Shown: positions 52,259 through 61,907 of the stretch, piece by piece
Layout of the letters: each line of letters starts with the position of its first letter
Position numbering within the stretch: position 1 is the first letter of the stretch
Assembly (NCBI GenBank): GCA_031549085.1
Contig: JAVBQL010000012.1
Coordinates: 1 to 64,000, forward strand
Length of the DNA stretch: 64,000 nt
Origin: JAVBQL01 sp031549085
GTDB lineage: Bacteria > Spirochaetota > GWE2-31-10 > MWDO01
Direction of reading: 5' to 3'
Program-made: the position numbers and the translations under genes
Notes under the pieces: model-generated
Seen by the model: the letters and a program-made list of their open reading frames with translations, nothing else
What the model was told of the DNA's origin: nothing
Database searches by the model: none

Positions 52259-54142
52259 ATGGAAGATTCTAGGATAAGGCCCGGTTTAAATAAAGAGCTT
52301 AAGGTTAGAAGTGTAACTTTTCTTGTTGCTATTTTTATAATAATAATATTACTTCTAAAAATAGGGTACATACAGATCATAAAAAATCCAATGTTTAGTA
52401 AACAATCCGAACACTATAGAGAAAAAGTAGTAAGGATTGAGCCAATAAGAGGTAATATCTACTCCAGCGATGGTGTAGTTTTGGCAAAGAATATTATAAC
52501 ATATAATCTCTATATAAATCCTTTTGAATTGCCAAAAAATCTAGAAAAAAGACAAATATCACTTCTATACCTATCAAATGTACTTAATGTTCCATATGAA
52601 GATATAGAGAAGTTTCTATCAGAAAACTCAAAAAAGAGAGAAGATCTGCTTTTCAAAGAGAATATACCATATGATAATTTTATAAGAATTAAAGAGAATG
52701 ATGAAAACATGAAAGGGATATCTATAAAAGAGAACTTGATTAGAAATTATCCAAATAAAAATATGTTGTCACATGTTCTAGGCTATATAGGTCCAATAAA
52801 TAGTAATGAACTATCTATTTTAAGTAAAGAGGGATATCAGCAGCTCGATTTTATAGGAAAGAATGGAATAGAAAAAAGTTATGAGAGCGAATTGAAGGGC
52901 AAAGCAGGCAGGATTGTTTATGAAATAGATGCAAAAATGAATATACAAAAAGAGATAAAAGAGAAGTATGAAAAAGCAGAATCTGGACATGATATAGAGC
53001 TCTCAATAGACTTTGAACTGCAGAAAAATGTTGAACAGATCTTAGCTGATAGAACAGGTGTCATTATAGTATCCCGTCCATATACAGGGGAGATACTTGC
53101 AATGGTAAGCTATCCAAACTACGATCCAAATGTCTATATATTACAAAGCCCAGAAAATGATAGGGTCAAACTAGATTTGGAGCTTGATACTATTGGAAGC
53201 CCTCTTTTAAACAGAAGTATCCAGTCAATATATCCACCCGGTTCTACATTTAAAATAGTTACAAATACAGCAACTCTCAGTGAGGGGCTGGTCTCCACAG
53301 AGAAGACATTCTATTGTAATGGTTTTTATAAGATTGGTACTGACACTTTCAAGTGTTGGGTTTTTCCTCATGGGCATGGTTGGCAAAACCTTAATCATGC
53401 TCTTATAAACTCATGTGATGTCTACTACTACAATATTGCACGTAATAATATAGATAGGGTGAGTACATATGCAAAATATTTTGGTTATGGAAGCTACCTT
53501 GGTGTAGATTTGCCCTCTGAAGTTAATGGTCTTATCCCTGATCCAGAGTGGAAGCGTAAAATTGGACTCTTTTGGGTTGGCGGAGACAATCTAAACACAA
53601 TCATTGGACAGGGAGATGTGAAAGTGACCCCGCTTCAGATATTAAACTCCTATAATGTTATTTCAAATAGAGGATATGCATATAAACCTCATCTGTTAAA
53701 AAGCGTTCGTTCATCTATAGATGGATCTTTGTTAAAGGAGTATAAGGGAGAAAAGATTATAGATTTTGCTAAACTTGGTGTGGAAGAGAGTGTTTTTAAT
53801 GGTGTAACACGATCTTTAAGGAGTGTTATTACAGAAGGGACTGGTTATGGGGCATTTAGAGCAAACCAATATAAATTCGCAGGAAAAACAGGTACAGCAG
53901 AGTTGGGAATGGGAAAGAAAAAACAGACACACTCATGGTTTGCTGGCTTTGGACCAATTGATTTCCCAGATGAAGAGAAAATAAGTTTTCTTGTACTCTG
54001 TGAGTTTGAAAATGGAAGTTATTACAGATATGCAGCCCCTTTAGCTAATATGGTTGCCAGTTCCTATTATAGAAAAGAGGACTATTTAACAACAGCCAAG
54101 CGATTTGGGTATCCTATAAAAGAGAGTTATAGAACGGAGTAG
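52259..54142 (+). CDS. mrdA: Penicillin-binding protein 2 (elongation transpeptidase)
   Basis: A 627-residue class B PBP, the transpeptidase partner of RodA in lateral wall growth. One membrane helix (about 18-38) leads into the dimerisation domain with RIEPIRGNIYSSDGVVLAKN, then the transpeptidase core YPPGSTFKIVTN (SxxK), NSCDVYYYNIAR (SxD-type), and KTGTAELG. AAAGGTG precedes ATG. The stop is seven bases before rodA, the standard mrdA-rodA pairing; a 119-base spacer with a weak AATATTG hairpin separates it from pbpC. Confidence 0.95.
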   Translation: MEDSRIRPGLNKELKVRSVTFLVAIFIIIILLLKIGYIQIIKNPMFSKQSEHYREKVVRIEPIRGNIYSSDGVVLAKNIITYNLYINPFELPKNLEKRQISLLYLSNVLNVPYEDIEKFLSENSKKREDLLFKENIPYDNFIRIKENDENMKGISIKENLIRNYPNKNMLSHVLGYIGPINSNELSILSKEGYQQLDFIGKNGIEKSYESELKGKAGRIVYEIDAKMNIQKEIKEKYEKAESGHDIELSIDFELQKNVEQILADRTGVIIVSRPYTGEILAMVSYPNYDPNVYILQSPENDRVKLDLELDTIGSPLLNRSIQSIYPPGSTFKIVTNTATLSEGLVSTEKTFYCNGFYKIGTDTFKCWVFPHGHGWQNLNHALINSCDVYYYNIARNNIDRVSTYAKYFGYGSYLGVDLPSEVNGLIPDPEWKRKIGLFWVGGDNLNTIIGQGDVKVTPLQILNSYNVISNRGYAYKPHLLKSVRSSIDGSLLKEYKGEKIIDFAKLGVEESVFNGVTRSLRSVITEGTGYGAFRANQYKFAGKTGTAELGMGKKKQTHSWFAGFGPIDFPDEEKISFLVLCEFENGSYYRYAAPLANMVASSYYRKEDYLTTAKRFGYPIKESYRTE

Positions 54143-54149
54143 AATATAT

Positions 54150-55481
54150 ATGAGAGATGATTTTTTTTCAAAGTTTGATTATGTACTATTTTTTTCATCT
54201 ATATTTTTGGGAATTATTGGTATATTTTTTATATATTCGGCAAATCTTAATACTAGGGCTGACAGTTTTCAGTATATGAGGCAGATCATATTTTTAGTTG
54301 TAGGCCTAATTGTAGCTGTACTACTCTCTATAATGCCACCAAGAGTGCTTCAAAGATATACATTAGCATTCTATATAATATGTATAATAGGTGTTCTAGT
54401 AACTGTTTTCTTTGGCCGACATGTTATGGGACAGAGAAGGCTTATACTTTTGGGAGTAAATATACAGTTTTCAGAGTTTGCGAAGATAGCAACAATATCA
54501 CTTCTTTCAATATTTTATTCAAAAAAAACACAGCTAGAAATTGCAGATCTCTCTACATTTCTTAAAGGGGTGGCTATAACATTTATACCCGCTGGAGTTA
54601 TAATGCTTTTGCCAGATCTAGGCACAACTTTGGTCTTTTTTCCAATATTCTTTTTTATCTCTTTTATAGCGGGTGTTCCCAAAAAATATCTTATATATTC
54701 TCTACTATTGATAGTTTTTGCAGCCTTCATACCATTTGTTACAACAATAAATAAGCTCTATTTTAATAATGAGAGTGAAATTTTAAATCTTTTCATTAAC
54801 AAAAGATATATATTTATAGTTTTTACTACTTTTCTCTTAACTCTTTTGATAGCATTGCTGGTCTTCTTTGACTATATAAAAGGCATATCTCAGAAATTTA
54901 AAACTTTCTTTTTGGTCTATATTTTTATAATTTCAGCGGTAATAATTGGTTTATCAGTATCATACCCCCTAAATAGAGTATTAAAACCATATCAAAAAGA
55001 TAGATTGTTAATATTTTTCAATCCATATGTTGATTCCAAAGGCAGCGGATATCATATTATACAATCTATCACAACTATTGGTAATGGCGGACTCTTTGGA
55101 AAAGGGTGGGGAAAGGGAGAACAGGTACAGAAGAGCTTTGTCCCAGAGCAATCAACAGACTTTATCTACCCAGTTATTGCAGAAGAGGCTGGTTTTGTAG
55201 GCAGCATGGTGATTTTACTATTATACTCATTGATTTTTATACAAAGTTTCAAGATCTGTGTAAAATCCAAAGATTATTGGGGTTCATATGTTGTTATTGG
55301 TATAATGGCAATGTTTCTATTTCATATTTTAGAAAACATTGGAATGTGTATAGGGTTAATGCCAATAACGGGTATTCCTTTGCCCTTTATATCGTATGGT
55401 GGATCTTTTCTCTTATCCTGTTTTATAGCTATTGGGTTTATGCTTAATATTGCAGAAAATGGAATTAGAATAAAAAAATAG
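54150..55481 (+). CDS. rodA: RodA, SEDS peptidoglycan polymerase
   Basis: A 443-residue polytopic SEDS protein that polymerises lipid II with PBP2. About ten membrane helices; family motifs are FSEFAKIATISLLSIFYSKK, LLPDLGTTLVFFPIFFF, FNPYVDSKGSGYHIIQS, GNGGLFGKGWGKG, VPEQSTDFIYPVIAEE (with the catalytic-site acidic region) and PLPFISYGGSFLLS. It is translated just after mrdA. Its length is slightly above the usual 370-420 because of a longer central loop (residues about 200-260). Confidence 0.95.
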   Translation: MRDDFFSKFDYVLFFSSIFLGIIGIFFIYSANLNTRADSFQYMRQIIFLVVGLIVAVLLSIMPPRVLQRYTLAFYIICIIGVLVTVFFGRHVMGQRRLILLGVNIQFSEFAKIATISLLSIFYSKKTQLEIADLSTFLKGVAITFIPAGVIMLLPDLGTTLVFFPIFFFISFIAGVPKKYLIYSLLLIVFAAFIPFVTTINKLYFNNESEILNLFINKRYIFIVFTTFLLTLLIALLVFFDYIKGISQKFKTFFLVYIFIISAVIIGLSVSYPLNRVLKPYQKDRLLIFFNPYVDSKGSGYHIIQSITTIGNGGLFGKGWGKGEQVQKSFVPEQSTDFIYPVIAEEAGFVGSMVILLLYSLIFIQSFKICVKSKDYWGSYVVIGIMAMFLFHILENIGMCIGLMPITGIPLPFISYGGSFLLSCFIAIGFMLNIAENGIRIKK

Positions 55482-55570
55482 AGTAAATATTGTTAAATAA
55501 AAGAGAGAACCAACCTTTTCATATTTATCATTATTTGTTATAATATAAAAAGTATAAGGAGGGTGTGCCA

Positions 55571-57709
55571 ATGGCTAAACAAAACAGCCTTTTCTATCCA
55601 AATGACAAGAAAGCAGATAAAAACTACAGAAATCTCACTCCAAAAGAGATAGAGATTTTAGTAAAAAATAATAACTCCGCTGAAGACTGGAATGATATCT
55701 ATGTAGCGGAGCAGTTTGATGTAGAGCTTATCACAAATTGTGAGTTCTATGGCAAAAACAGAATCGGTGCACTATCAAATATCTATCTTGAGTTTCATGA
55801 TTTAAAACTTCCTGTGGGTTTGGATAACTCTACAATAATATCATGTGATATAGGTGATAATGTTGTTATAAGAGAGGTACACTACCTTGCAAACTATGTT
55901 GTAGGCGATTTTTCAATACTTTTTAATATAGATGAGATGTCAAATTCTAACCATAGCAAGTTTGGAAATGGTTTTCTTAAAAAAGGTGAAAATGAGGATG
56001 TTCGCATATGGATTGAGCTTGCAAATGAGAATGCTGGAAGAAAAATACTCCCATTTGAAGATATGATTACAGCTGATGCCTTTATATGGTCAAAATTTAG
56101 AGGTGATAAAGCCTTAATGAAATCGCTCTTTTCTATGGTTGATGGTAGCGATGATAAAAAGAGAGGATACTACGGTGAGGTAGGAAAATTCTCTGTAATA
56201 AAAAATAGCAGGATAATAAAAGATACAAATATAGGTGAGTATTGCTATATAAAAGGCGCAAATAAGATAAAAAATACAACTATTCGCTCTTCAAAAGATG
56301 AACCAACACAAATAGGTGAGGGAGTAGAGCTTGTTAACGGAATAATTGGATATTCAAACAAGATTTTTTATGGTGCAAAGGGTGTAAGATTTGTTATGGG
56401 TACAAATTGTCAGCTAAAATATGGAGCAAGGCTATTAAACTCTGTTATGGGTGACAATTCGACAGTATCTTGCTGTGAAATTTTAAATAACCTTATCTTC
56501 CCTTTTCATGAACAGCACCACAACTCATCGTTTTTGATTGCAAGCACTTTGCTTGGGCAATCCAATATAGCCTCAGGTGCAACAATAGGCTCTAATCACA
56601 ACTCTCGTGCTCCTGATGGGGAGATAATAGCTGGCAGAGGCTTCTGGCCGGGACTATGTACCAGCTTTAAGCACAATTCAAAATTTGCCTCATATTCATT
56701 AATTGTTAAAGGTGATTATTTACATGAACTTAATATAGAGTATCCATTCTCTCTAATATCTTTGAAAAAGCGAAAAGAGGCTATCTCTATTGTTCCAGCC
56801 TACTGGTTTTTCCATAATATGTATGCATTGGCTAGAAACCAATATAAGTTTAAAGCAAGGGATAAGAGAAAAAATATTGTTCAGCATATTGAGATAGACC
56901 CATATGCTCCAGATACAATATCTGAAGTATTGTATGCTATGGATAGGATAGCCTACTTAATTGGTAAAAAAAATGATGACTCCTTAACAGATGATAAAAA
57001 AACATTGAAAGCTGGTATTGAATATATCAATGATGTCTCAAAAACTAATTATAATGATATAGATGTTGATATTCTTGATTCTCATGCTATGAGAAGACAT
57101 GGTGGCTATATAAAAGAGCCAATTAAGGCATATAATATGTATAAGGATATTGTTATCTATTTTGCTGTGAAAAATATAATTAACTATTTTTTTAAAGATA
57201 ACCAACTAGAATTGAAGACCTTTTTTGATAAGATAGCAACATTTTCAAAAGAAAAGGTCTTTACAAAATGGTGGAATTTAGGTGGGCAGATAGTTTCTGA
57301 TGATGATCTTGAAAACTTAAAGAGTGATATTAAAAAGGGTAATCTTAAAACATGGAAGAGTGTACATACTAGATATGATGAACTTGATAGCAGGTATGAG
57401 AAGGATAAGACTCGTTATGGACTCTATGCTTTGGAAAAGATATACAATAAAAAGATAGAATCATTTAGTATTGATGATTGGAGAGAGGTTACATCGAGAA
57501 CAGTTAATTTTGCAAATTTTATACTTGAATCATCTATAAAATCAAGAAAGAAAGATTATACAGATCCATTTAGAAAAATGATGTATGATAATGAAGATGA
57601 GATGGTTGCTGTATTGGGAGATTTTAAAGAAAATAGTTTCTTAAAAGAGTTAGATTCTGATACAAAATCCTTTATTAATAAAATCCCTAACTTTTTGAGT
57701 ACAAAGTAA
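55571..57709 (+). CDS. DUF4954 protein with left-handed beta-helix repeats
   Basis: A 712-residue soluble protein matching DUF4954, a family of spirochaetes and Bacteroidetes. Residues about 60-400 show hexapeptide-repeat character (FEMISC-type turns such as NSTIISCDIGDNVVIREV, NTNIGEYCYIKGANKI-like, ASGATIGSNHNSRAPDGEIIAG), as in LpxA/GlmU-like acyl- and nucleotidyltransferases. The C-terminal 300 residues are helical and charged. Catalytic residues are not assigned. ATG 55571 lies eight bases after AGGAGG; an in-frame GTG at 55565 is too close to that site. It follows rodA by about 89 bases and is overlapped by the next gene. Confidence 0.85.
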   Translation: MAKQNSLFYPNDKKADKNYRNLTPKEIEILVKNNNSAEDWNDIYVAEQFDVELITNCEFYGKNRIGALSNIYLEFHDLKLPVGLDNSTIISCDIGDNVVIREVHYLANYVVGDFSILFNIDEMSNSNHSKFGNGFLKKGENEDVRIWIELANENAGRKILPFEDMITADAFIWSKFRGDKALMKSLFSMVDGSDDKKRGYYGEVGKFSVIKNSRIIKDTNIGEYCYIKGANKIKNTTIRSSKDEPTQIGEGVELVNGIIGYSNKIFYGAKGVRFVMGTNCQLKYGARLLNSVMGDNSTVSCCEILNNLIFPFHEQHHNSSFLIASTLLGQSNIASGATIGSNHNSRAPDGEIIAGRGFWPGLCTSFKHNSKFASYSLIVKGDYLHELNIEYPFSLISLKKRKEAISIVPAYWFFHNMYALARNQYKFKARDKRKNIVQHIEIDPYAPDTISEVLYAMDRIAYLIGKKNDDSLTDDKKTLKAGIEYINDVSKTNYNDIDVDILDSHAMRRHGGYIKEPIKAYNMYKDIVIYFAVKNIINYFFKDNQLELKTFFDKIATFSKEKVFTKWWNLGGQIVSDDDLENLKSDIKKGNLKTWKSVHTRYDELDSRYEKDKTRYGLYALEKIYNKKIESFSIDDWREVTSRTVNFANFILESSIKSRKKDYTDPFRKMMYDNEDEMVAVLGDFKENSFLKELDSDTKSFINKIPNFLSTK

Positions 57710-58251
57710 TGAAATCAAATAGAAAAGTTGTTTTATATATAGCCATGAGCTTAGATGGCTATATAGCTCGAAAAGATGGTGATATATCTTGGCTTACAAA
57801 GTATGATAATACTCCTGGATTAGCTGAAGGGTACTCTGAATTTATTCAAAATATAGATACACTAATAATGGGAAATAGCACGTATAAACAGATCTCATTG
57901 GAGCTATTTGTAGATAAGTGGCCATATGATGGATTAAAGAGTTATATATTCACATCAAAACCAGAGAAAAGTGATAATAGTGATATTGAGTTTGTTAACA
58001 CAGATCTACCCGATTTTGTTAGACAATTACAAGGACAAGATGGAAAAGATATCTGGATTGTAGGTGGAAACTCTATTGTTAACCCTTTGATAAAAAACAA
58101 TTTAATAGATGAATACTACATATCTATAATTCCAACTATTTTAGGAGATGGAATAGCTCTTTTTGATAAAGATAAGAGTTTTATTCAGCTTAAATTAGAA
58201 AGATGTATGAAATATGATGATATTATTACTGTAATATATAAAAGAGATTAG
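57709..58251 (+). CDS. RibD-C/dihydrofolate-reductase-family protein
   Basis: A 180-residue reductase-fold protein: VVLYIAMSLDGYIARKDGDISWL at the start, TLIMGNSTYKQIS in the middle, WIVGGNSIVNPLIKNNLIDEYYISIIPTILGDGIALF at the end, the hallmarks of the RibD C-terminal/YyaP-like group. The NADPH loop is present, but the folate-specific residues of true DHFR are not, so the substrate is unknown. Its ATG overlaps the DUF4954 stop by one base (TAATG), so it is translationally coupled. Confidence 0.88.
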   Translation: MKSNRKVVLYIAMSLDGYIARKDGDISWLTKYDNTPGLAEGYSEFIQNIDTLIMGNSTYKQISLELFVDKWPYDGLKSYIFTSKPEKSDNSDIEFVNTDLPDFVRQLQGQDGKDIWIVGGNSIVNPLIKNNLIDEYYISIIPTILGDGIALFDKDKSFIQLKLERCMKYDDIITVIYKRD

Positions 58252-58269
58252 ATATTTTTTGTAAGAAAA

Positions 58270-59304
58270 TTACTCTTTGCTTGAAAAGTATTTTTTCCAG
58301 CTTTTTCTTACTCTTCTTATATACTCTTTTTTCTTGCTTTTTGGCAGAAATGAAGCCTTAAAACCATTTATCACAATCTGCCTCAAATCGTCTAAAGAGA
58401 ATCCCATCTCAGAATAGAGATTCCAATATTCATCAATTATATTGATGCTAAATAGGGTAGGATCATCAGTGTTTAATGTTACAAGTATTCCATTATCATA
58501 AAATTGTCTTATTGGATGATCTTTTAGCTCTTTTACATACTTTTTTGTAAAGACATTGCTGGTAGGAGCGATTTCTAATGGAATTTGCTCTTCTGCTAAA
58601 TAGTCCATTATCTCTTTGTTCTCGATAGCTGCAATTCCATGCCCAATTCTTTCAACTTTTAGTAACCTGATTGTATCCCATATTGATTGATATGTGTCAT
58701 CTTCTCCAGCGTGTGCAACTCTATGTAGTCCATACTCTTTTGCTTTCTTGTATACTTCTATATAATCTTTTGCTGGACCCTTTTTTTCGTCACCACCCAA
58801 ACCTATACCTATTATATCTTTTGTCTTATGTTTTATAACAAGTTCAAGATTTGCCATTGCATTTTCTGGACCAAATGTTCTTGAGACATCTACCAAAATC
58901 TTTATGATAATATTATCTTTTCTTCTTATCTTTCTTATCTTTTTTGAGAAGAATTTTACCATCTCCTCATATTTCCAACCCTGTTTTATAAAGTAGGTTG
59001 GAGCAAAAAAGAGTTCTGCATATACAAGACCATTTTTCTTCATGTAATATGATATACTATGAAAAAGGTTTCCAAAATCTGAAATGGTTTTAAAAGATTT
59101 TTGTAGCAAGAGAAAAACATTGATAAATTCTTCTAGATTGCTTACATTAAAAAGCTTATCAATTTCATTTTTATCTTTATATTTTAGATTCTCTTTTGAA
59201 AGCATTCTTCCTGCATCTTGCTTACTAACCACAGCTTCAGAATGGAGATGGATCTCTGTTTTTGGAATTTTCTTAAAAAATTTATAGAACTCTTTTTTTT
59301 CCAT
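58270..59304 (-). CDS. add: Adenosine deaminase
   Basis: A 344-residue metal-dependent deaminase. Zinc ligands lie in EIHLHSEA (HxH), VAHAGED and NTDDP; RIGHGIAAI and LEIAPTSN complete the pattern. The usual HxHLDG/HLEG segment reads HLHSEA, a modest change next to the metal. Adenosine is the likeliest substrate, giving inosine; adenine deaminase of the same fold is possible. AAGGCAG precedes the ATG. It is convergent with the RibD-like gene, 18 bases apart. Confidence 0.88.
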   Translation of the reverse strand: MEKKEFYKFFKKIPKTEIHLHSEAVVSKQDAGRMLSKENLKYKDKNEIDKLFNVSNLEEFINVFLLLQKSFKTISDFGNLFHSISYYMKKNGLVYAELFFAPTYFIKQGWKYEEMVKFFSKKIRKIRRKDNIIIKILVDVSRTFGPENAMANLELVIKHKTKDIIGIGLGGDEKKGPAKDYIEVYKKAKEYGLHRVAHAGEDDTYQSIWDTIRLLKVERIGHGIAAIENKEIMDYLAEEQIPLEIAPTSNVFTKKYVKELKDHPIRQFYDNGILVTLNTDDPTLFSINIIDEYWNLYSEMGFSLDDLRQIVINGFKASFLPKSKKKEYIRRVRKSWKKYFSSKE

Positions 59305-59402
59305 TAAATTCTGCCTTTATAATAAATATTTATGATAAAGCTACTTATACTTAATTATAGAAAAAATATGTTAAAATCTTTAATTCTTAAAGCTTTATTG
59401 TT

Positions 59403-60224
59403 TTAAATATTCATTTTTTTTATCTCTAGAGTGATATCATCAAGATAATTTTTAGAGTTATGCTCACTATTGGCATAAATTATTTTTGAAGATGAATTAA
59501 TGAAAATTTTATGCATAGGATAATTAAACTCTTTTAACAGAGCAATAATTTCGGTAAAACTTCCACCTTGAGTGCCAACACCGGGGATAAGAAGAGGAAT
59601 ACTGTTTTTACCAAGTCTATTTAAGAGATTTTTAAATTCTTCCATATGGGTTGCACCAACAACGGCTCCTATGTTGTTAGAATAGAGACTATTCCAGTCA
59701 AGTATATTGGAAAAGACTCTCTCATAGAGCTTTATACCTGTATCCAATGTAAGCTGCTGAAAATCACTGCTACCTCTGTTGGAGGTCAGCGCCAATACAA
59801 AATGTCCTTTATCTCTATACTCAAAGAATGGAGATATACTATCCAATCCTAGATATGGAGAGAGAGTAACTGCATCAGCATCAAATTCATCAAAACACGC
59901 CTTTGCATAGGCTTTTGCAGTATTTCCAATATCTCCTCTCTTACAGTCCAGAATTGTTGGAATCTCCAATTTTTTTGCGAGCTTCATAATCTCTTTTAGC
60001 GCTGATAGTCCATCAAATCCATATTGCTCATAAAACGCAATATTTGGCTTTACTACATATATATTATTTTGAAAGTTCATCAAGATCTCTGTGAAATAAA
60101 ATATGATAGTCTCTTTTATATTGTTTTTAGTTACTGGAAATTTTTCTATTAGAGGATCTAATCCAAGAGAGAGAATGCTATTAATATCTTTAAATCTGTT
60201 TTCACATTTAGTTAAAAAATCCAT
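59403..60224 (-). CDS. pyrF: Orotidine-5'-phosphate decarboxylase, type 2
   Basis: A 273-residue enzyme for the last step of UMP synthesis. The catalytic Lys-Asp cluster is in ILDCKRGDIGNTAKAYAKA; VVKPNIAFYEQYG, TLSPYLGLDSISPF and LIPGVGTQGG are typical of the long type 2 (PyrF/ type UMPS-like) form. CGGAG lies before the ATG, and a good promoter is predicted at 60259-60287. With the CarA-like gene it is the only pyrimidine gene in the window. Confidence 0.95.
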   Translation of the reverse strand: MDFLTKCENRFKDINSILSLGLDPLIEKFPVTKNNIKETIIFYFTEILMNFQNNIYVVKPNIAFYEQYGFDGLSALKEIMKLAKKLEIPTILDCKRGDIGNTAKAYAKACFDEFDADAVTLSPYLGLDSISPFFEYRDKGHFVLALTSNRGSSDFQQLTLDTGIKLYERVFSNILDWNSLYSNNIGAVVGATHMEEFKNLLNRLGKNSIPLLIPGVGTQGGSFTEIIALLKEFNYPMHKIFINSSSKIIYANSEHNSKNYLDDITLEIKKMNI

Positions 60225-60258
60225 AATTTTTTTTCTCCGACAAGTTTTGTTATTTTCG

Positions 60259-60287
60259 AATATACATAATTATTCGTACAATGTAAA
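60259..60287 (-). promoter_or_regulatory. Predicted sigma-70 promoter of pyrF
   Basis: On the minus strand TTTACA (60287-60282) and TATATT (60264-60259) are exactly 17 bases apart, about 35 bases before the pyrF start. Confidence 0.6.
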
Positions 60288-60322
60288 CAAAGAAATTTTA
60301 CAAATTGCAAGGTTTTTAATTT

Positions 60323-60351
60323 TTGACATTTTATGCTTATTTTGTTATTAA
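60323..60351 (+). promoter_or_regulatory. Predicted promoter giving a leaderless murein-peptidase mRNA
   Basis: TTGACA (60323-60328), a 17-base spacer, and TATTAA (60346-60351). Transcription would start at about 60358-60360, which coincides with the ATG at 60360; no ribosome binding site is present before that ATG. Confidence 0.5.
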
Positions 60352-60359
60352 ATTCATCT

Positions 60360-61823
60360 ATGCAAAATCGATTTTGTCTATCATTTGTTTTTATCTTTTT
60401 ATCATTTTTTTTAATATTTTCAGAAGAGAGAGTTATAATTGGTAGAAGTGTTGATGAAAGACCCATAAATCTCTATAAATTTGGCGATGGTAACCAGATT
60501 TTAGTTATAATAGCTGGTATTCATGGTAATGAAGAGAACACTTCAAAGACTGCAGAATTTATATTAAATGAACTTATTCAAAAAAAGAATAAAGTACCTA
60601 AAAATAAGAGCCTTTGGATAATACCAAGATTAAATCCTGATGGTTTGTTGAAAGATAGAAGATTAAATGATAATGATGTTGACTTGAACCGTAATTTTGC
60701 TACAGATAACTGGCAGCCACTGATATATTTTTCCAATAATATATTTAGTGCAGGAAGCAAGCCATTTAGTGAGCCAGAGACGCAGGCTATACAGAGACTT
60801 TTTGAACCATTAAGAAACAGTAAATCAATTGTTGTTCTATCATTGCACTCTGCTGGAGATGCTATAATACCCGGAAATGAGCAGTATTATAATACCCAAT
60901 TTGCATCTATTGTCTATGAAAATTCAGATTATCTTTTTGATAATATTGGATACAATACATCAGGAGATATGACAGGCTGGCTATCAGATAGGCTTGGCAT
61001 TGCTGCTCTAACAATAGAATTCAAATCAAAGATAGATTTAGATATCAAAAATGTAAAAAGAATGATAAAAGGGATACTAAATATTGATATTACGAAAGCT
61101 GTTTATATAGAATCAAACAAAGATATGGAAAAGAGGTATAAAAACATAGATAAGATTATAAAAGAGCTGCCAAAAGATGTTATTAGTAAAATAAAGAAAA
61201 GTAAAAAGTCTGAAGATAACTTTTTGAGCCATTTAAAAGCAATTCCAAGAAATTCAGAAGAGCTTCTTCTACTGGTAAATAAGAAAAATCTCTTACCAAA
61301 AGACTATATACCTAATGATCTTGTCAATCTTGATAATAGCTATTTTAAATCTAATAAAAATTCTTATCAGCTTAGAAGAATTATATTAAATGATCTACGT
61401 GATATGTTTTCTGATTCAAACAATGATGATGTTTCGCTCTCTATTGTATCAGCTTTTCGCTCTTATGAGACACAGGTTGTTGTATATAATGGCTGGGTAA
61501 AGCAGTATGGTGCTGAATATGCCTCAACAATAAGTGCAAAACCGGGTGCATCACAGCATCAATTGGGTACTGTCATAGATTTTAACAGTCTTGAGGAGTC
61601 TTTTGAGAAGACAAAAGAGGGAGTATGGCTAAAATATAATGCTTTTAAATATGGATTTGTTATGTCTTTTCCAAAGGGATTGGAGAATATTACTGGCTAT
61701 AGTTATGAGCCATGGCACTTTCGTTACATTGGAAAAGAGGCTGCATATCTGGTTCACAACTTTTTTAATGAGAATTTGGAGCTTTTTCTCAAATGGTATT
61801 GGGAAATTAATAATAATTATTAA
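60360..61823 (+). CDS. Murein peptidase fusion: M14 amidase plus VanY-type M15 carboxypeptidase
   Basis: A 487-residue exported protein. Signal peptide QNRFCLSFVFIFLSFFLIFS (residues 2-21). The M14 zinc carboxypeptidase domain (about 25-245) has IHGNEENTS (His55, Glu58), VDLNRNFATDNW, LSLHSAGD (His163) and the catalytic Glu220 in LTIEF, as in MpaA-like enzymes that cleave the D-Glu-mDAP bond. The M15 VanY domain (about 330-475) has SAFRSYETQ, PGASQHQLGTVIDF (His400, Asp407) and EPWHFRYIG (His453). All metal ligands of both domains are present. ATG 60360 fits the signal peptide; the in-frame ATG 60333 lies between the promoter boxes. Confidence 0.88.
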   Translation: MQNRFCLSFVFIFLSFFLIFSEERVIIGRSVDERPINLYKFGDGNQILVIIAGIHGNEENTSKTAEFILNELIQKKNKVPKNKSLWIIPRLNPDGLLKDRRLNDNDVDLNRNFATDNWQPLIYFSNNIFSAGSKPFSEPETQAIQRLFEPLRNSKSIVVLSLHSAGDAIIPGNEQYYNTQFASIVYENSDYLFDNIGYNTSGDMTGWLSDRLGIAALTIEFKSKIDLDIKNVKRMIKGILNIDITKAVYIESNKDMEKRYKNIDKIIKELPKDVISKIKKSKKSEDNFLSHLKAIPRNSEELLLLVNKKNLLPKDYIPNDLVNLDNSYFKSNKNSYQLRRIILNDLRDMFSDSNNDDVSLSIVSAFRSYETQVVVYNGWVKQYGAEYASTISAKPGASQHQLGTVIDFNSLEESFEKTKEGVWLKYNAFKYGFVMSFPKGLENITGYSYEPWHFRYIGKEAAYLVHNFFNENLELFLKWYWEINNNY

Positions 61824-61907
61824 AAATAATTGATTTTTATAAATAGTTATAATAATATAGGATTAGAAAAGAAAGATTGTATAAATACTTTTTTAGGAGA
61901 TACTGTA

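Noticed and set aside
27000..60240. Near-identical start regions of pta and pyrF (GGAGAAAAAAATTATGGATTT)
   Set aside because: The match covers only the A-rich binding-site spacing and the first codons; chance in an AT-rich genome is the simplest explanation.
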